NCBI RefSeq assembly: GCF_013408655.1
Contig: NZ_JACCBP010000001.1
Span: 1,674,001 to 1,738,000 of the forward strand
Origin: Pigmentiphaga litoralis
GTDB taxonomy: Bacteria > Pseudomonadota > Gammaproteobacteria > Burkholderiales > Burkholderiaceae_B
Direction of reading: 5' to 3'
DNA length: 64,000 nt
The notes under the pieces were generated by a model. That model saw only the letters and a program-made list of their open reading frames with translations. It was not told the DNA's origin and made no database searches. Within the stretch, counting starts at the first letter, position 1. The number at the start of each line of letters is the position of its first letter. This document shows positions 57,136 to 64,000 of this stretch, in pieces. Both the position numbers and the translations under genes were made by a program.

Positions 57136-58982
57136 GTCGAGGTTTCCAGATTGGCGCCAGGGCGCACTTCTACCCCTGTCCATTGTTCGTACAAACGGAC
57201 CAGATGGGTCACGTCGGCGTCCGCTCCGAATTCTGCGACGGCGATGCCGTACAACAAACGTGCGGAGTCCAGCACCCAGGCGCTGATGCCATGCTCGGTG
57301 CATTCCTCGCTGACACATTGAAGCGCGCGCAGTGATGCGCCAAGCGAGCGTCCATGATCGAAGCGGCGTGTCAGGACCTGCTGGGGGAACAGCGTTCCGC
57401 TCGCCAGGGTGCGCCCCGTCTCGATGCCAAGGATGCGGGGGATCATGTCGGCTGCCAGACCCGCGCGCGCACCGATCACGTAAGACTCGCACGCCACGGC
57501 CAGCAAGGTCGCCGACACGGCCTCTTCCAGATAGCGCACCCGCTGGGCGTCTCCCGGCGTCGATGACACCAGGTAGACGTCCCTGCCAAGGGCTTGCAGC
57601 AAGGACTGGGCGCAGAATGCGTCATTGCGTGCGCTGCTGACAATGACCGAACCGCTGCCATCCTCAAGGTCGCGCAGGCGGCCGGACAAAGGGGCATCAA
57701 GCCATGCGCATCCCCGGTCGCGCGCCTGCGCGGCGCACTGTTCCGCGTCCAACGGCGACATCCAGCAGGTGTTGAGGATGATCGGGTGACTGGCGATCAG
57801 CATGGGATCGGCCAACGCGTCGAGCAGGTCGGCACGGTTCGTTTCGGGCGGGATGCACCGGATCAGACAGCGCGCATCGGGATTCGTCCGGTTGCCGGGG
57901 TGTTGCACCTCGTTGACGATCGCAACGTCCCATCCGATGCCTGCCAGGCGGTTCCGCAATGCGTCGGCGCGATCCGGTTCGCACCAGACCTGACACGCGG
58001 GTGGCGGCGTGGCCGCGGTGCTTGCCGATGCAAACAGGCGTGCATCGGCCATCGCCTCATCCTTCACCTCCACTCCCGCCCACGGTTCCAGATAGGTGAT
58101 CAGCGAACTGCCGTCGCGATCCGCGCCGCCCTGGCTGGCGGCGAAGCGCCACAATTGTTGGGCAGGACGCGCGATCCACACCGGCACATCCAAGCGTTCT
58201 GCTTCGGCCACTGCGAACGAAATGTCCTTGGCGGTGATCGCCATACGTGCGCCATAGTTGAATCGCCGCGGCAACACGGACGTCGCAAATTTGTTGCGGC
58301 TGGCATTGGTGCTGGCCTCGCCGGCGTTGAGCACTTGCAGCAAGGCACCCGGCCGCACGCCAGCCTTGGCAGCGATCACGAATGCTTCGGAAGTCACGGC
58401 CATGCCGGTGGCCGACACCAGGTTGTTCAATAGCTTGAGCGTCTGCGCCCGGCCCGACCCATCCCCCAGATACAGCACCGTGGTCTCGGCCATGACGCGC
58501 ATGACGGGCTCGGCGCGAGCAAACGCATCGGCCGCGCCCGAGCACATTACACCCAGTTTGCCGTTGCCCGCGGTGGTGACGTTGCCGGTAATGGGTGCGT
58601 CGATGTACGCGATCCGGAGCGGCTCGAGTTCAGCCCGCATCTCTCGCGCAAACGCCGGCCCGGTGGTGGACAAGTCAACAACGGTGCAGTCGCGACCGCA
58701 CCGGGCGATGCCCTCGTCGCCGAGCAATACCGCACGCAAGGCCCCCAAGGACGGAAGGCACACGAACACCAGCCCGGTTCGGGCCGCAACGTCTTGCGCG
58801 TGTCGCCCGACCTGCGCCCCCGCCTGCTCTGCCGTACGCACGGCGACCAGGTTCAGGTCGTGCACCACGACCGACACGCCCGAGCGCAACAGATGCCCGA
58901 CCATGGGTCCGCCCATTGCACCGAGGCCGATGAATCCAATAGGCTGGCCTACCGGCCCCGTCGTGTCATTGGCGACTGTCAT
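57132..58982 (-). CDS. Tandem beta-hydroxyacid dehydrogenase (6PGDH/HIBADH-like), fused double copy
   Basis: 616 residues, twice the usual ~300. Copy one (1-~305) is complete: GLGAMGGPMVGH (19-30), DAPITGNVTTAGNGKLG (~128-144), catalytic Lys183 in AQTLKLLNNL, ending in EPWAGVEV. Copy two (~330-606) follows a 20-residue linker. It retains DAPLSGRLRDLEDGSG (429-444), the helical domain and the ending LYEQWTGVEV, but it lacks the GxGxxG loop, and the Lys position is Arg483, exactly 300 residues on. Copy two looks like a pseudo-enzyme that may hold the dimer together. Expected to oxidise a beta-hydroxyacid with NAD(P)+. It overlaps the amidohydrolase by four bases. Confidence 0.9.
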   Translation of the reverse strand: MTVANDTTGPVGQPIGFIGLGAMGGPMVGHLLRSGVSVVVHDLNLVAVRTAEQAGAQVGRHAQDVAARTGLVFVCLPSLGALRAVLLGDEGIARCGRDCTVVDLSTTGPAFAREMRAELEPLRIAYIDAPITGNVTTAGNGKLGVMCSGAADAFARAEPVMRVMAETTVLYLGDGSGRAQTLKLLNNLVSATGMAVTSEAFVIAAKAGVRPGALLQVLNAGEASTNASRNKFATSVLPRRFNYGARMAITAKDISFAVAEAERLDVPVWIARPAQQLWRFAASQGGADRDGSSLITYLEPWAGVEVKDEAMADARLFASASTAATPPPACQVWCEPDRADALRNRLAGIGWDVAIVNEVQHPGNRTNPDARCLIRCIPPETNRADLLDALADPMLIASHPIILNTCWMSPLDAEQCAAQARDRGCAWLDAPLSGRLRDLEDGSGSVIVSSARNDAFCAQSLLQALGRDVYLVSSTPGDAQRVRYLEEAVSATLLAVACESYVIGARAGLAADMIPRILGIETGRTLASGTLFPQQVLTRRFDHGRSLGASLRALQCVSEECTEHGISAWVLDSARLLYGIAVAEFGADADVTHLVRLYEQWTGVEVRPGANLETST

Positions 58983-59075
58983 GAGCTGTCTCCTTCAAGA
59001 AGGGTAAAAGCGTGTCGGGATGGTCATTCACACGGCAAAATCTCCGGTCGCGATCGTGCCGTCCGCGCGGAAGTC

Positions 59076-59870
59076 TCATTGCCCCGTGAACACCGGCTTG
59101 CGTTTTTCCTTGAAGGCCTGGACCGCTTCCTTATAGTCGTCGGTCGACTGGATGACCGCCATGTGCGCGGCGACGGAATCCAGGCTGGTGCGAAGGTCGG
59201 TGCGCATCGATTGGTACATCAGTTTCTTGATGTCGCGCAGCTGGACCGGCGGCCCGCTGGCGATACGTGCCGCAAAGGCCATGAACGCTTCGGGAAATTC
59301 TTCGTTGCTGTACACATGATTCACCAGCCCGATCCTGAGCGCTTCGTCGGCAGATACGAAATCTCCGGTCCACAACAATTCGAGCGCGCGGGCGGGCCCC
59401 ACAAGCCGCGGCAGGAAGTAGCACCCGCCGTTGCCCGGCAACAGCCCGACACGAATGTACCCTTCGGAAAAGCGGGCGGACGCACTGCCCAGGCGCAGGT
59501 CGCACATCAGCGCGAGGTCCATGCCGGCGCCGACCGCGGCGCCATTGACCGCGGCGATCAGGGGCTTTTCAAAGTCCTCGACCGCGCGGGCGACCTGGTG
59601 GGTCACTGCCTGCAGACGGGTGCGGCGTTCCAGGGGCGTCGGATCGCCCCCCGCCCGCTCGCCGCCCCGGCGCCCCAGATCGCCGCCCGAGCAGAACGCA
59701 TCGCCTTCGCCGGTGATGACGAAGCAGCCGATGCCGGGGTCGTCATTCGCGGACTTCAATGCGGCACGCAGCGTTTCGAGCATGGGCTCGCTCAGGGCAT
59801 TCTTTTTTTCCGGCCGGTTCAGCCGGGCAACCATGACGCGGTCGCGGGTGGTCAGTTCTAGATCGGACAT
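59076..59870 (-). CDS. Enoyl-CoA hydratase/isomerase family protein
   Basis: 264 residues of the crotonase fold. The oxyanion-hole region is GEGDAFCSGGDLG (~residues 54-66) and the second conserved block AAVNGAAVGAGMDLALMCDL. The Glu/Glu pair of hydratases is only partly kept: the ARFSEGYIRVGLLPGNGGCY segment keeps a Glu and fits isomerase or feruloyl-CoA-type members. It catalyses hydration, isomerisation or related chemistry on acyl-CoA in the cytoplasm. The gap to the downstream dehydrogenase start is 93 bases and to the upstream hydratase 68, so a single operon with short gaps is likely. Confidence 0.92.
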   Translation of the reverse strand: MSDLELTTRDRVMVARLNRPEKKNALSEPMLETLRAALKSANDDPGIGCFVITGEGDAFCSGGDLGRRGGERAGGDPTPLERRTRLQAVTHQVARAVEDFEKPLIAAVNGAAVGAGMDLALMCDLRLGSASARFSEGYIRVGLLPGNGGCYFLPRLVGPARALELLWTGDFVSADEALRIGLVNHVYSNEEFPEAFMAFAARIASGPPVQLRDIKKLMYQSMRTDLRTSLDSVAAHMAVIQSTDDYKEAVQAFKEKRKPVFTGQ

Positions 59871-59938
59871 GCTGTCTCCTGCGTGATCGCGGCGGGGTGT
59901 GTGCCGGGATTCCTGGTGTGTTCTCGTGATGGGAGCGC

Positions 59939-60658
59939 TCAGTCCGCGGCCTGCGCACGATGCCGGGCGTGCTCGGCACGCGCTTCGATGATGGCCGCTT
60001 TCATGGCTCGGTTGATCCAGCGTTTGTTGTCGGCGAAAGCCGCGGCGTCCTTGCCGCCCAAGGCCGCGGCGACTGCGTCGGTCGCGGCTTCCAGTTCGTC
60101 GCGGGCGACCACGGTGCGCACCAGTCCGCGCACGCAGGCGTCCTGGGCTGACAGGCGGCGGCCGCTCTGGATCAGGTCCAGGGCCAATGCCCGTCCGCCG
60201 ACAACGGCCAGGATATTCGCGCCCGAGTAGGTGGCGATGCCGATGTCGATCTCGGGCAGGGACAGCTCGGCCGACGACACTGCCACGCAGGCGTCTGCCA
60301 GCAAGGCCAGCATGGCGCCACCGCCCACGGCACTACCGTTGAGCATGACAACAACTGGCTTGGGCGTTTCCATGACGGCGTCCTGCAAGGCAGCCAGGGC
60401 GTGGGAGCGGCGCTCGCGATGGCGCGCCGTATCGCCGTCTTCCGGCTTTTCGCGAACGTCCACGCCTGCGCAGAACACGCGTTCGCCTGCCCCGGTCAGT
60501 ACGATGGCCCTGATGGTCTCGTCCGCTGCCGCACCGGTGATCGCCGCGACCGCCTGCTCCATCATCCCGACCGTCATGGCGTTCGCCTTGCCTGCACGGT
60601 TCAAGATGATCCACCGGGTTGCGCCGCGTTGTTCGACATTCAGTAATGCGTCTTCCAT
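59939..60658 (-). CDS. Enoyl-CoA hydratase/isomerase family protein
   Basis: 239 residues of the crotonase fold. Motifs: ILNRAGKANAMTVGMMEQ, oxyanion loop AGERVFCAGVDVREKP, and MLNGSAVGGGAMLALLADAC, then LSLPEIDIGIATYSG. It departs from hydratases at the second Glu, so isomerase or decarboxylase-like activity is also possible. It is paired with the enoyl-CoA hydratase gene downstream. Four 13-bp tandem repeats lie between it and the reductase gene upstream. Part of the six-gene operon headed by an acyl-CoA synthetase. Confidence 0.9.
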   Translation of the reverse strand: MEDALLNVEQRGATRWIILNRAGKANAMTVGMMEQAVAAITGAAADETIRAIVLTGAGERVFCAGVDVREKPEDGDTARHRERRSHALAALQDAVMETPKPVVVMLNGSAVGGGAMLALLADACVAVSSAELSLPEIDIGIATYSGANILAVVGGRALALDLIQSGRRLSAQDACVRGLVRTVVARDELEAATDAVAAALGGKDAAAFADNKRWINRAMKAAIIEARAEHARHRAQAAD

Positions 60659-60681
60659 GTCTCTTTACCTTCTTATTAAGT

Positions 60682-60733
60682 TGCCGCAGATTGACGCCGC
60701 AGATTGATGCCGCAGATTGACGCCGCAGCCTCA
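60682..60733. repeat. Four 13-bp tandem repeats between a hydratase gene and the reductase gene
   Basis: TGCCGCAGATTGA / CGCCGCAGATTGA / TGCCGCAGATTGA / CGCCGCAGCCTCA at 60682-60694, 60695-60707, 60708-60720 and 60721-60733. The last copy contains the reductase stop codon (tca, 60731-60733). Possibly replication slippage; it falls in the only 72-base gap of the operon here. Confidence 0.85.
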
Positions 60734-61801
60734 CGCCGCCGGCACGCCGCCCGGCAAGAATGCATCGGCATAAAACTCGTCGGCCGGTAGCCCGCAGCCC
60801 GCAACAAACTCCCGCCGAGCCGAATCGACCACCACGGGCGCGCCGCAGGCATATACCTGCACGCCCGACATGTCAGGAAAATCTTCCATGACCGCGCGAT
60901 GCACGAACCCGGTCCGCCCCTGCCAATCGTCGTCGGGCAAGGCCTGCGATATCACCGGAACGTACGTCAGCACGCCTGCTGCCACCCAGGACTTCACCAA
61001 CGCGTCGTGGTACAGATCGGCTGGCCGGCGTCCACCCCAGTACAGGGTCATGGGCCGCTTGACTCCTTGCTGCACGGCATGTTCGATCATGGCCTTGATC
61101 GGTGCGAAGCCCGTGCCGCTGCCCACGAAGATGATCGGCTTGTCGCTGCCTTCCCGCACGAAGAAGGTGCCCATCGGCCCCTCGAATCGCACCAGGTCGT
61201 TGGCCCTCATCTTGGTAAAGACGTGCGTGCTGAACGGACCGCCGTAATTGCGCAGGTGCAGTTCCAGCCAATCCGCATCATGCGGCGCGCTGGCCAATGA
61301 CAGACTGCGCCGCACTGCAGGGTTCATGATGATGTCGATGTACTGCCCCGGCAAAAACCGCAGCGTCTGGTTGGCGGCCAGGTTGAGCCGGATGCGCATC
61401 ACATCGGGGGCCAGCAGGTCCAGTTCCCGGACGCGCGCCACCATCTTGCGGACGGGAATCCCTTCGACCGCCGCAATGACCTGGCACTCGACCGTCACAG
61501 CCGACTTTGGCCGTGCCTGGCACAGCAGCGCAAAGCCCTGCTCACGATCGTGTTCGGGCAGGCCGGTCAGCGCCGGGCCCTGATCGATGTCACCAGCAAC
61601 GATCTTTGCCTTGCAGGTACCGCAGACCCCATTGCGGCAGCTGTGAGGCAACGCCATGCCCGCGCGCAGGGCCGCGCCCAGAATGGTTTCGTTTTCGCGC
61701 ACGTCGATGACGCGTCCGATCGGCTGGCAGGTGACAGCGTGCGTGGCCGAAGGGTCATGTGGCTGCAATGCATTCGCCTGGGATTCAACTACCTTGGTCA
61801 T
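60731..61801 (-). CDS. 2Fe-2S ferredoxin-NAD(P)H oxidoreductase
   Basis: 356 residues. An N-terminal plant-type ferredoxin domain carries the cluster ligands in CRNGVCGTCKAKIVAG (C-x4-C-x2-C) with the fourth Cys in ALLCQARP. The FAD-binding domain contains RFLPGQYIDIIMNPAVRRSL (RxYS-like) and the NAD domain IIFVGSGTGFAPIKAMIEHA, ending EFYADAF. It belongs to the AscD/CDP-6-deoxyglucoseen-reductase and phenol-hydroxylase-reductase-like group and should feed electrons to an oxygenase component not in this window. The start at 61801 follows AAGGAG; an earlier ATG at 61816 overlaps the synthetase stop (ATGA). Confidence 0.9.
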   Translation of the reverse strand: MTKVVESQANALQPHDPSATHAVTCQPIGRVIDVRENETILGAALRAGMALPHSCRNGVCGTCKAKIVAGDIDQGPALTGLPEHDREQGFALLCQARPKSAVTVECQVIAAVEGIPVRKMVARVRELDLLAPDVMRIRLNLAANQTLRFLPGQYIDIIMNPAVRRSLSLASAPHDADWLELHLRNYGGPFSTHVFTKMRANDLVRFEGPMGTFFVREGSDKPIIFVGSGTGFAPIKAMIEHAVQQGVKRPMTLYWGGRRPADLYHDALVKSWVAAGVLTYVPVISQALPDDDWQGRTGFVHRAVMEDFPDMSGVQVYACGAPVVVDSARREFVAGCGLPADEFYADAFLPGGVPAA

Positions 61802-61812
61802 TGCAGACTCCT

Positions 61813-63948
61813 TCAATGCGCCAGTTGCGCGCCGAATGGCACGACCAGGGCGTCCGCCGCCATCACGCCGTGCTCAAGCACGAAAAGCGGATTGATGTCG
61901 ACTTCCATGACGTCGTCACGCGTTGCCCATGCAAACTGCGACAGCGATGCAAGCACCCGAGCCGCGGCATCGACATCCAGCGGCGGCTTTCCGCGGGCGC
62001 CGTTCAGGATCGGACGGCACTGCAGTTCGTCCAGCATCTGGCGCGCGGTATCGATCCCGAACGGCGCCAGCCGGCACGACGTGTCCTTCAACAATTCGGC
62101 ATAGATGCCGCCGGCGCCCACCACGACAACCGGACCAAACACCTCGTCGTTGACCACGCCAGCGATCAACTCGAAGCCGCCGCGGATCATCGGCGCGACC
62201 AGTACGCCGTCGATGCGCGCATCGGGCACGTGCTGGCGGGCATTGCCCAGCACTTCATCGATGGCCGCGGTCAGTGCCGCGCGGTCGGCAATGCCCACCT
62301 TGACGCCGCCCACCTCCGTCTTGTGCGGGATGTCCTGCGACACGATCTTCACGACCACCGGAAAGGACGCACTGTCGAGCTCGGCAGCGCGCGCGTCTTG
62401 AACAATGATGTCCTTCGTGACCGGCACGCCAGCAGCTTCGAGCAAGGCCTTGGATTGAGCCTCGGACAGCGCGCCCCCGGCACCCAAAATCGCCGCCAGC
62501 GACGGATCGATCACGACCGCCGCGTCGTCAAGGCGCGCACCGGTGTCGGCGGCAATCGACAGCTGGCGTTCACGATAGGTGGCCAGCACGGCCAAGGCAC
62601 GTGCCGCGCGAGAGGGCGACGCAAATACCGGAATCCGGGCCTCATCAAGTATGCGCAGGGCGTCGCCGACTTCGCTCGCGGGCGCGGAGGAAAAGACAAC
62701 GATGGGCTTGTCGGTATCGCGCGCCACCTTGCGAAACACTTCGGCCGCGGCCAGGCAGCCCGATTTCCCGGTCGTGGCCAGGTTGACGCAGATCGATGCG
62801 GCCTTGGGATCATCGAGCGCCGCGCGCAGCGCCAGTTCCAGCTTGTCCTGATTCGCCTTGGAAAAGTAACCGGCGGTCAGGTCAATGGGATTGTGGACCG
62901 CGCCAATGTTGGGCACCACCTCGGCCAGGCGTGCCTGGGTCTCGGGGCTGAGTTCGATCATGTCCATGCCGACCCGCTCGCCGGCATCGGCGAACACGAT
63001 GGCCGACCCGCCCGACACTCCCATGACCACCACGCCGCGGCCCGCCGGATACTTGGCCGGCGCAAAGGCGCGCAGGTAATCCACGGCTTCGTGCAGTTCG
63101 GCGATTTCGACGATGCCGGTCTGTTTGAACATGGCCCGATAGAAATCGTAGCTGCCTGTCATGCTTGCCGTGTGCGACGCCGCCGCGCGCGCGCCTTGTT
63201 CGGTGACGCCGCCCTTCCACAGCAGCACCGGCTTGCCTGCGGCCAGCGCCCGGCGGCCCACGTCGAGCAGGGCCCGCCCGTCGCTCGTGCCTTCGATATA
63301 CGCGACGATGCACTGCGTCTTGTCATCGTCGAGCAGCGCGTCGATCAGTTGGATCGTATCGATGTCGCTTTCGTTGCCCGTCGCAACCACATGGCGAAAA
63401 CCGATGCCGGCTTCGGCGCACGCCAGGGCGATGCTGTAGCCAAAGCCCCCGCTCTGCGTCACAAGCGAGACGCTGCCGCGCTGAAGCTTGGGTTCACGCG
63501 TCATGCTGCCAAAGGCGGCATACACGCTGGCATGCACATTGACGAAGCCCAGGCAGTTGGGGCCGATCAGCCGGATATTGCCTTCCCGCGCGATCTCAAG
63601 CATGCGACGCTCGCGCTCGATGCCTTCAGGTCCGCTCTCCCGAAAGCCGCCACTCAGGATCACCGCGAAGGGCACCTTCTTGGCTGCGCAGTCTTCCAGC
63701 ACCGCAAGCACGCCCTTGGCCGGCACCCCGATCACGACTACGTCGATCGACTCGGGGATCGCCGCGACCGAAGGAAAACACGGCAAGCCTTCGAACGCCG
63801 GGTACTTGGGATTCACCGGGTAAAGCTTGCCCGAAAATCCATTGGCCAGAAGCGCGCGGACTGCCTGGGAGCCGGGCCGGGCCGCGTCGTCGGACACACC
63901 GACGACGGCAATCGAGCGGGGCTCGAACAATTGGCTGAAAGTGTTCAT
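61813..63948 (-). CDS. ADP-forming acyl-CoA synthetase (acetate-CoA ligase family)
   Basis: 711 residues. CoA-binding domain (FEPRSIAVVGVSDDAARPGS, PVNPKYPAFEGLPCFPS), succinyl-CoA-ligase-like domain (GPNCLGFVNVHASV, VSLVTQSGGFGYSIA) with the active-site His in AASHTASMTGSYDFY, and a C-terminal ATP-grasp half (FPVVVKIVSQDIPHKTEVGG, VVVGAGGIYAELLKD). It joins a carboxylic acid to CoA with ATP or ADP turnover. The start at 63948 follows AAGGAG; a longer start at 63969 would include that site in the coding part. First gene of the minus-strand operon; an operator candidate lies just upstream. Confidence 0.92.
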   Translation of the reverse strand: MNTFSQLFEPRSIAVVGVSDDAARPGSQAVRALLANGFSGKLYPVNPKYPAFEGLPCFPSVAAIPESIDVVVIGVPAKGVLAVLEDCAAKKVPFAVILSGGFRESGPEGIERERRMLEIAREGNIRLIGPNCLGFVNVHASVYAAFGSMTREPKLQRGSVSLVTQSGGFGYSIALACAEAGIGFRHVVATGNESDIDTIQLIDALLDDDKTQCIVAYIEGTSDGRALLDVGRRALAAGKPVLLWKGGVTEQGARAAASHTASMTGSYDFYRAMFKQTGIVEIAELHEAVDYLRAFAPAKYPAGRGVVVMGVSGGSAIVFADAGERVGMDMIELSPETQARLAEVVPNIGAVHNPIDLTAGYFSKANQDKLELALRAALDDPKAASICVNLATTGKSGCLAAAEVFRKVARDTDKPIVVFSSAPASEVGDALRILDEARIPVFASPSRAARALAVLATYRERQLSIAADTGARLDDAAVVIDPSLAAILGAGGALSEAQSKALLEAAGVPVTKDIIVQDARAAELDSASFPVVVKIVSQDIPHKTEVGGVKVGIADRAALTAAIDEVLGNARQHVPDARIDGVLVAPMIRGGFELIAGVVNDEVFGPVVVVGAGGIYAELLKDTSCRLAPFGIDTARQMLDELQCRPILNGARGKPPLDVDAAARVLASLSQFAWATRDDVMEVDINPLFVLEHGVMAADALVVPFGAQLAH

Positions 63949-63983
63949 ACCGGAATATCTCCTTGCCATGCTCGAATTTTTTC

Positions 63984-63995
63984 GGAACCGGTTCC
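63984..63995. promoter_or_regulatory. IclR-type operator candidate (copy 2), perfect palindrome
   Basis: GGAACCGGTTCC is a perfect 12-bp palindrome within the last 17 bases of the window, about 36 bases before the synthetase start. It is embedded in AATGGAACCGGTTCCGAAAA on the minus strand, whose first 12 bases match the site between the bicupin and IclR genes. The promoter itself lies outside the window. Confidence 0.55.
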
Positions 63996-64000
63996 ATTCT

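Noticed and set aside
56038..63948. Complete phenylacetate or protocatechuate pathway
   Set aside because: Ring-cleavage dioxygenase and the oxygenase that would use the reductase are absent; the pathway cannot be named from the genes present.
1..64000. tRNA, rRNA, insertion sequence, prophage or origin of replication
   Set aside because: No matching motifs, transposase or integrase reading frames were seen by eye on either strand.

Overview
The window reads as a chromosomal segment of a high-GC (mid-60s percent by eye) betaproteobacterium of the order Burkholderiales, most likely Alcaligenaceae (Bordetella/Achromobacter/Pigmentiphaga-like). The main clue is five Bug-type (tripartite tricarboxylate transporter) solute receptors without any TctA/TctB permease genes, mixed with LysR, AraC, MarR and IclR regulators and aromatic/organic-acid catabolism genes. 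I see no rRNA, tRNA, CRISPR array, transposase or phage gene. Most long overlapping ORFs in the opposite frame are GC-driven shadows.

Layout. 1-3.7 kb: an AraC regulator cut by the window edge and missed if only ATG starts are used, divergent from an FAD monooxygenase, with an 11-unit 15/16-bp tandem repeat between them; then two unknown small genes. 3.8-10 kb: AsmA with a double terminator, a flavodoxin-like protein, an MFS exporter and an exported metallophosphoesterase with a candidate Pho box. 10-14.3 kb (minus): GST, TonB-dependent receptor, a PchB-like chorismate mutase and a Bug receptor in operon order. 14.4-17.9 kb: EptA-type phosphoethanolamine transferase divergent from a 2OG-Fe(II) oxygenase. 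18-22.5 kb (minus): Bug receptor, GMC oxidoreductase and aldehyde dehydrogenase linked by 4-base stop/start overlaps behind a recognisable promoter and a structured leader; then erythromycin esterase, DUF4142, NmrA and AraC genes.

26-35.2 kb (minus): a probable seven-gene operon, XapX protein, amidohydrolase, MFS-ABM fusion, YcaC-like cysteine hydrolase, an alpha/beta hydrolase lacking its nucleophile, then its own propeller-type sensor kinase and LuxR response regulator, closed by a strong hairpin. 35.3-41.8 kb: a CheB remnant, a PhoX/DUF839 protein, an Anabaena-sensory-rhodopsin-transducer homologue, a tannase-family lipoprotein lacking its usual cysteines, an orphan OmpR regulator and a lipoprotein metallo-hydrolase. 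41.9-49.5 kb: three Bug receptors with two LysR regulators, a split AtuA pair and an isochorismatase-family hydrolase. 49.5-54.1 kb: rhombosortase, MarR, an NMT1/SsuA-like receptor, two dimeric alpha/beta-barrel proteins and their LysR.

54.2-64 kb: a bicupin, an IclR regulator and a six-gene minus-strand catabolic operon (ADP-forming acyl-CoA synthetase, 2Fe-2S/FAD reductase, two enoyl-CoA hydratases, a 616-residue tandem beta-hydroxyacid dehydrogenase, amidohydrolase). The same AATGGAACCGGT-type site lies upstream of the bicupin/IclR pair and at the very start of the operon, which suggests one IclR regulon. The overall picture is an accessory catabolic region with many solute-capture receptors, each paired with a small set of enzymes and a local regulator.
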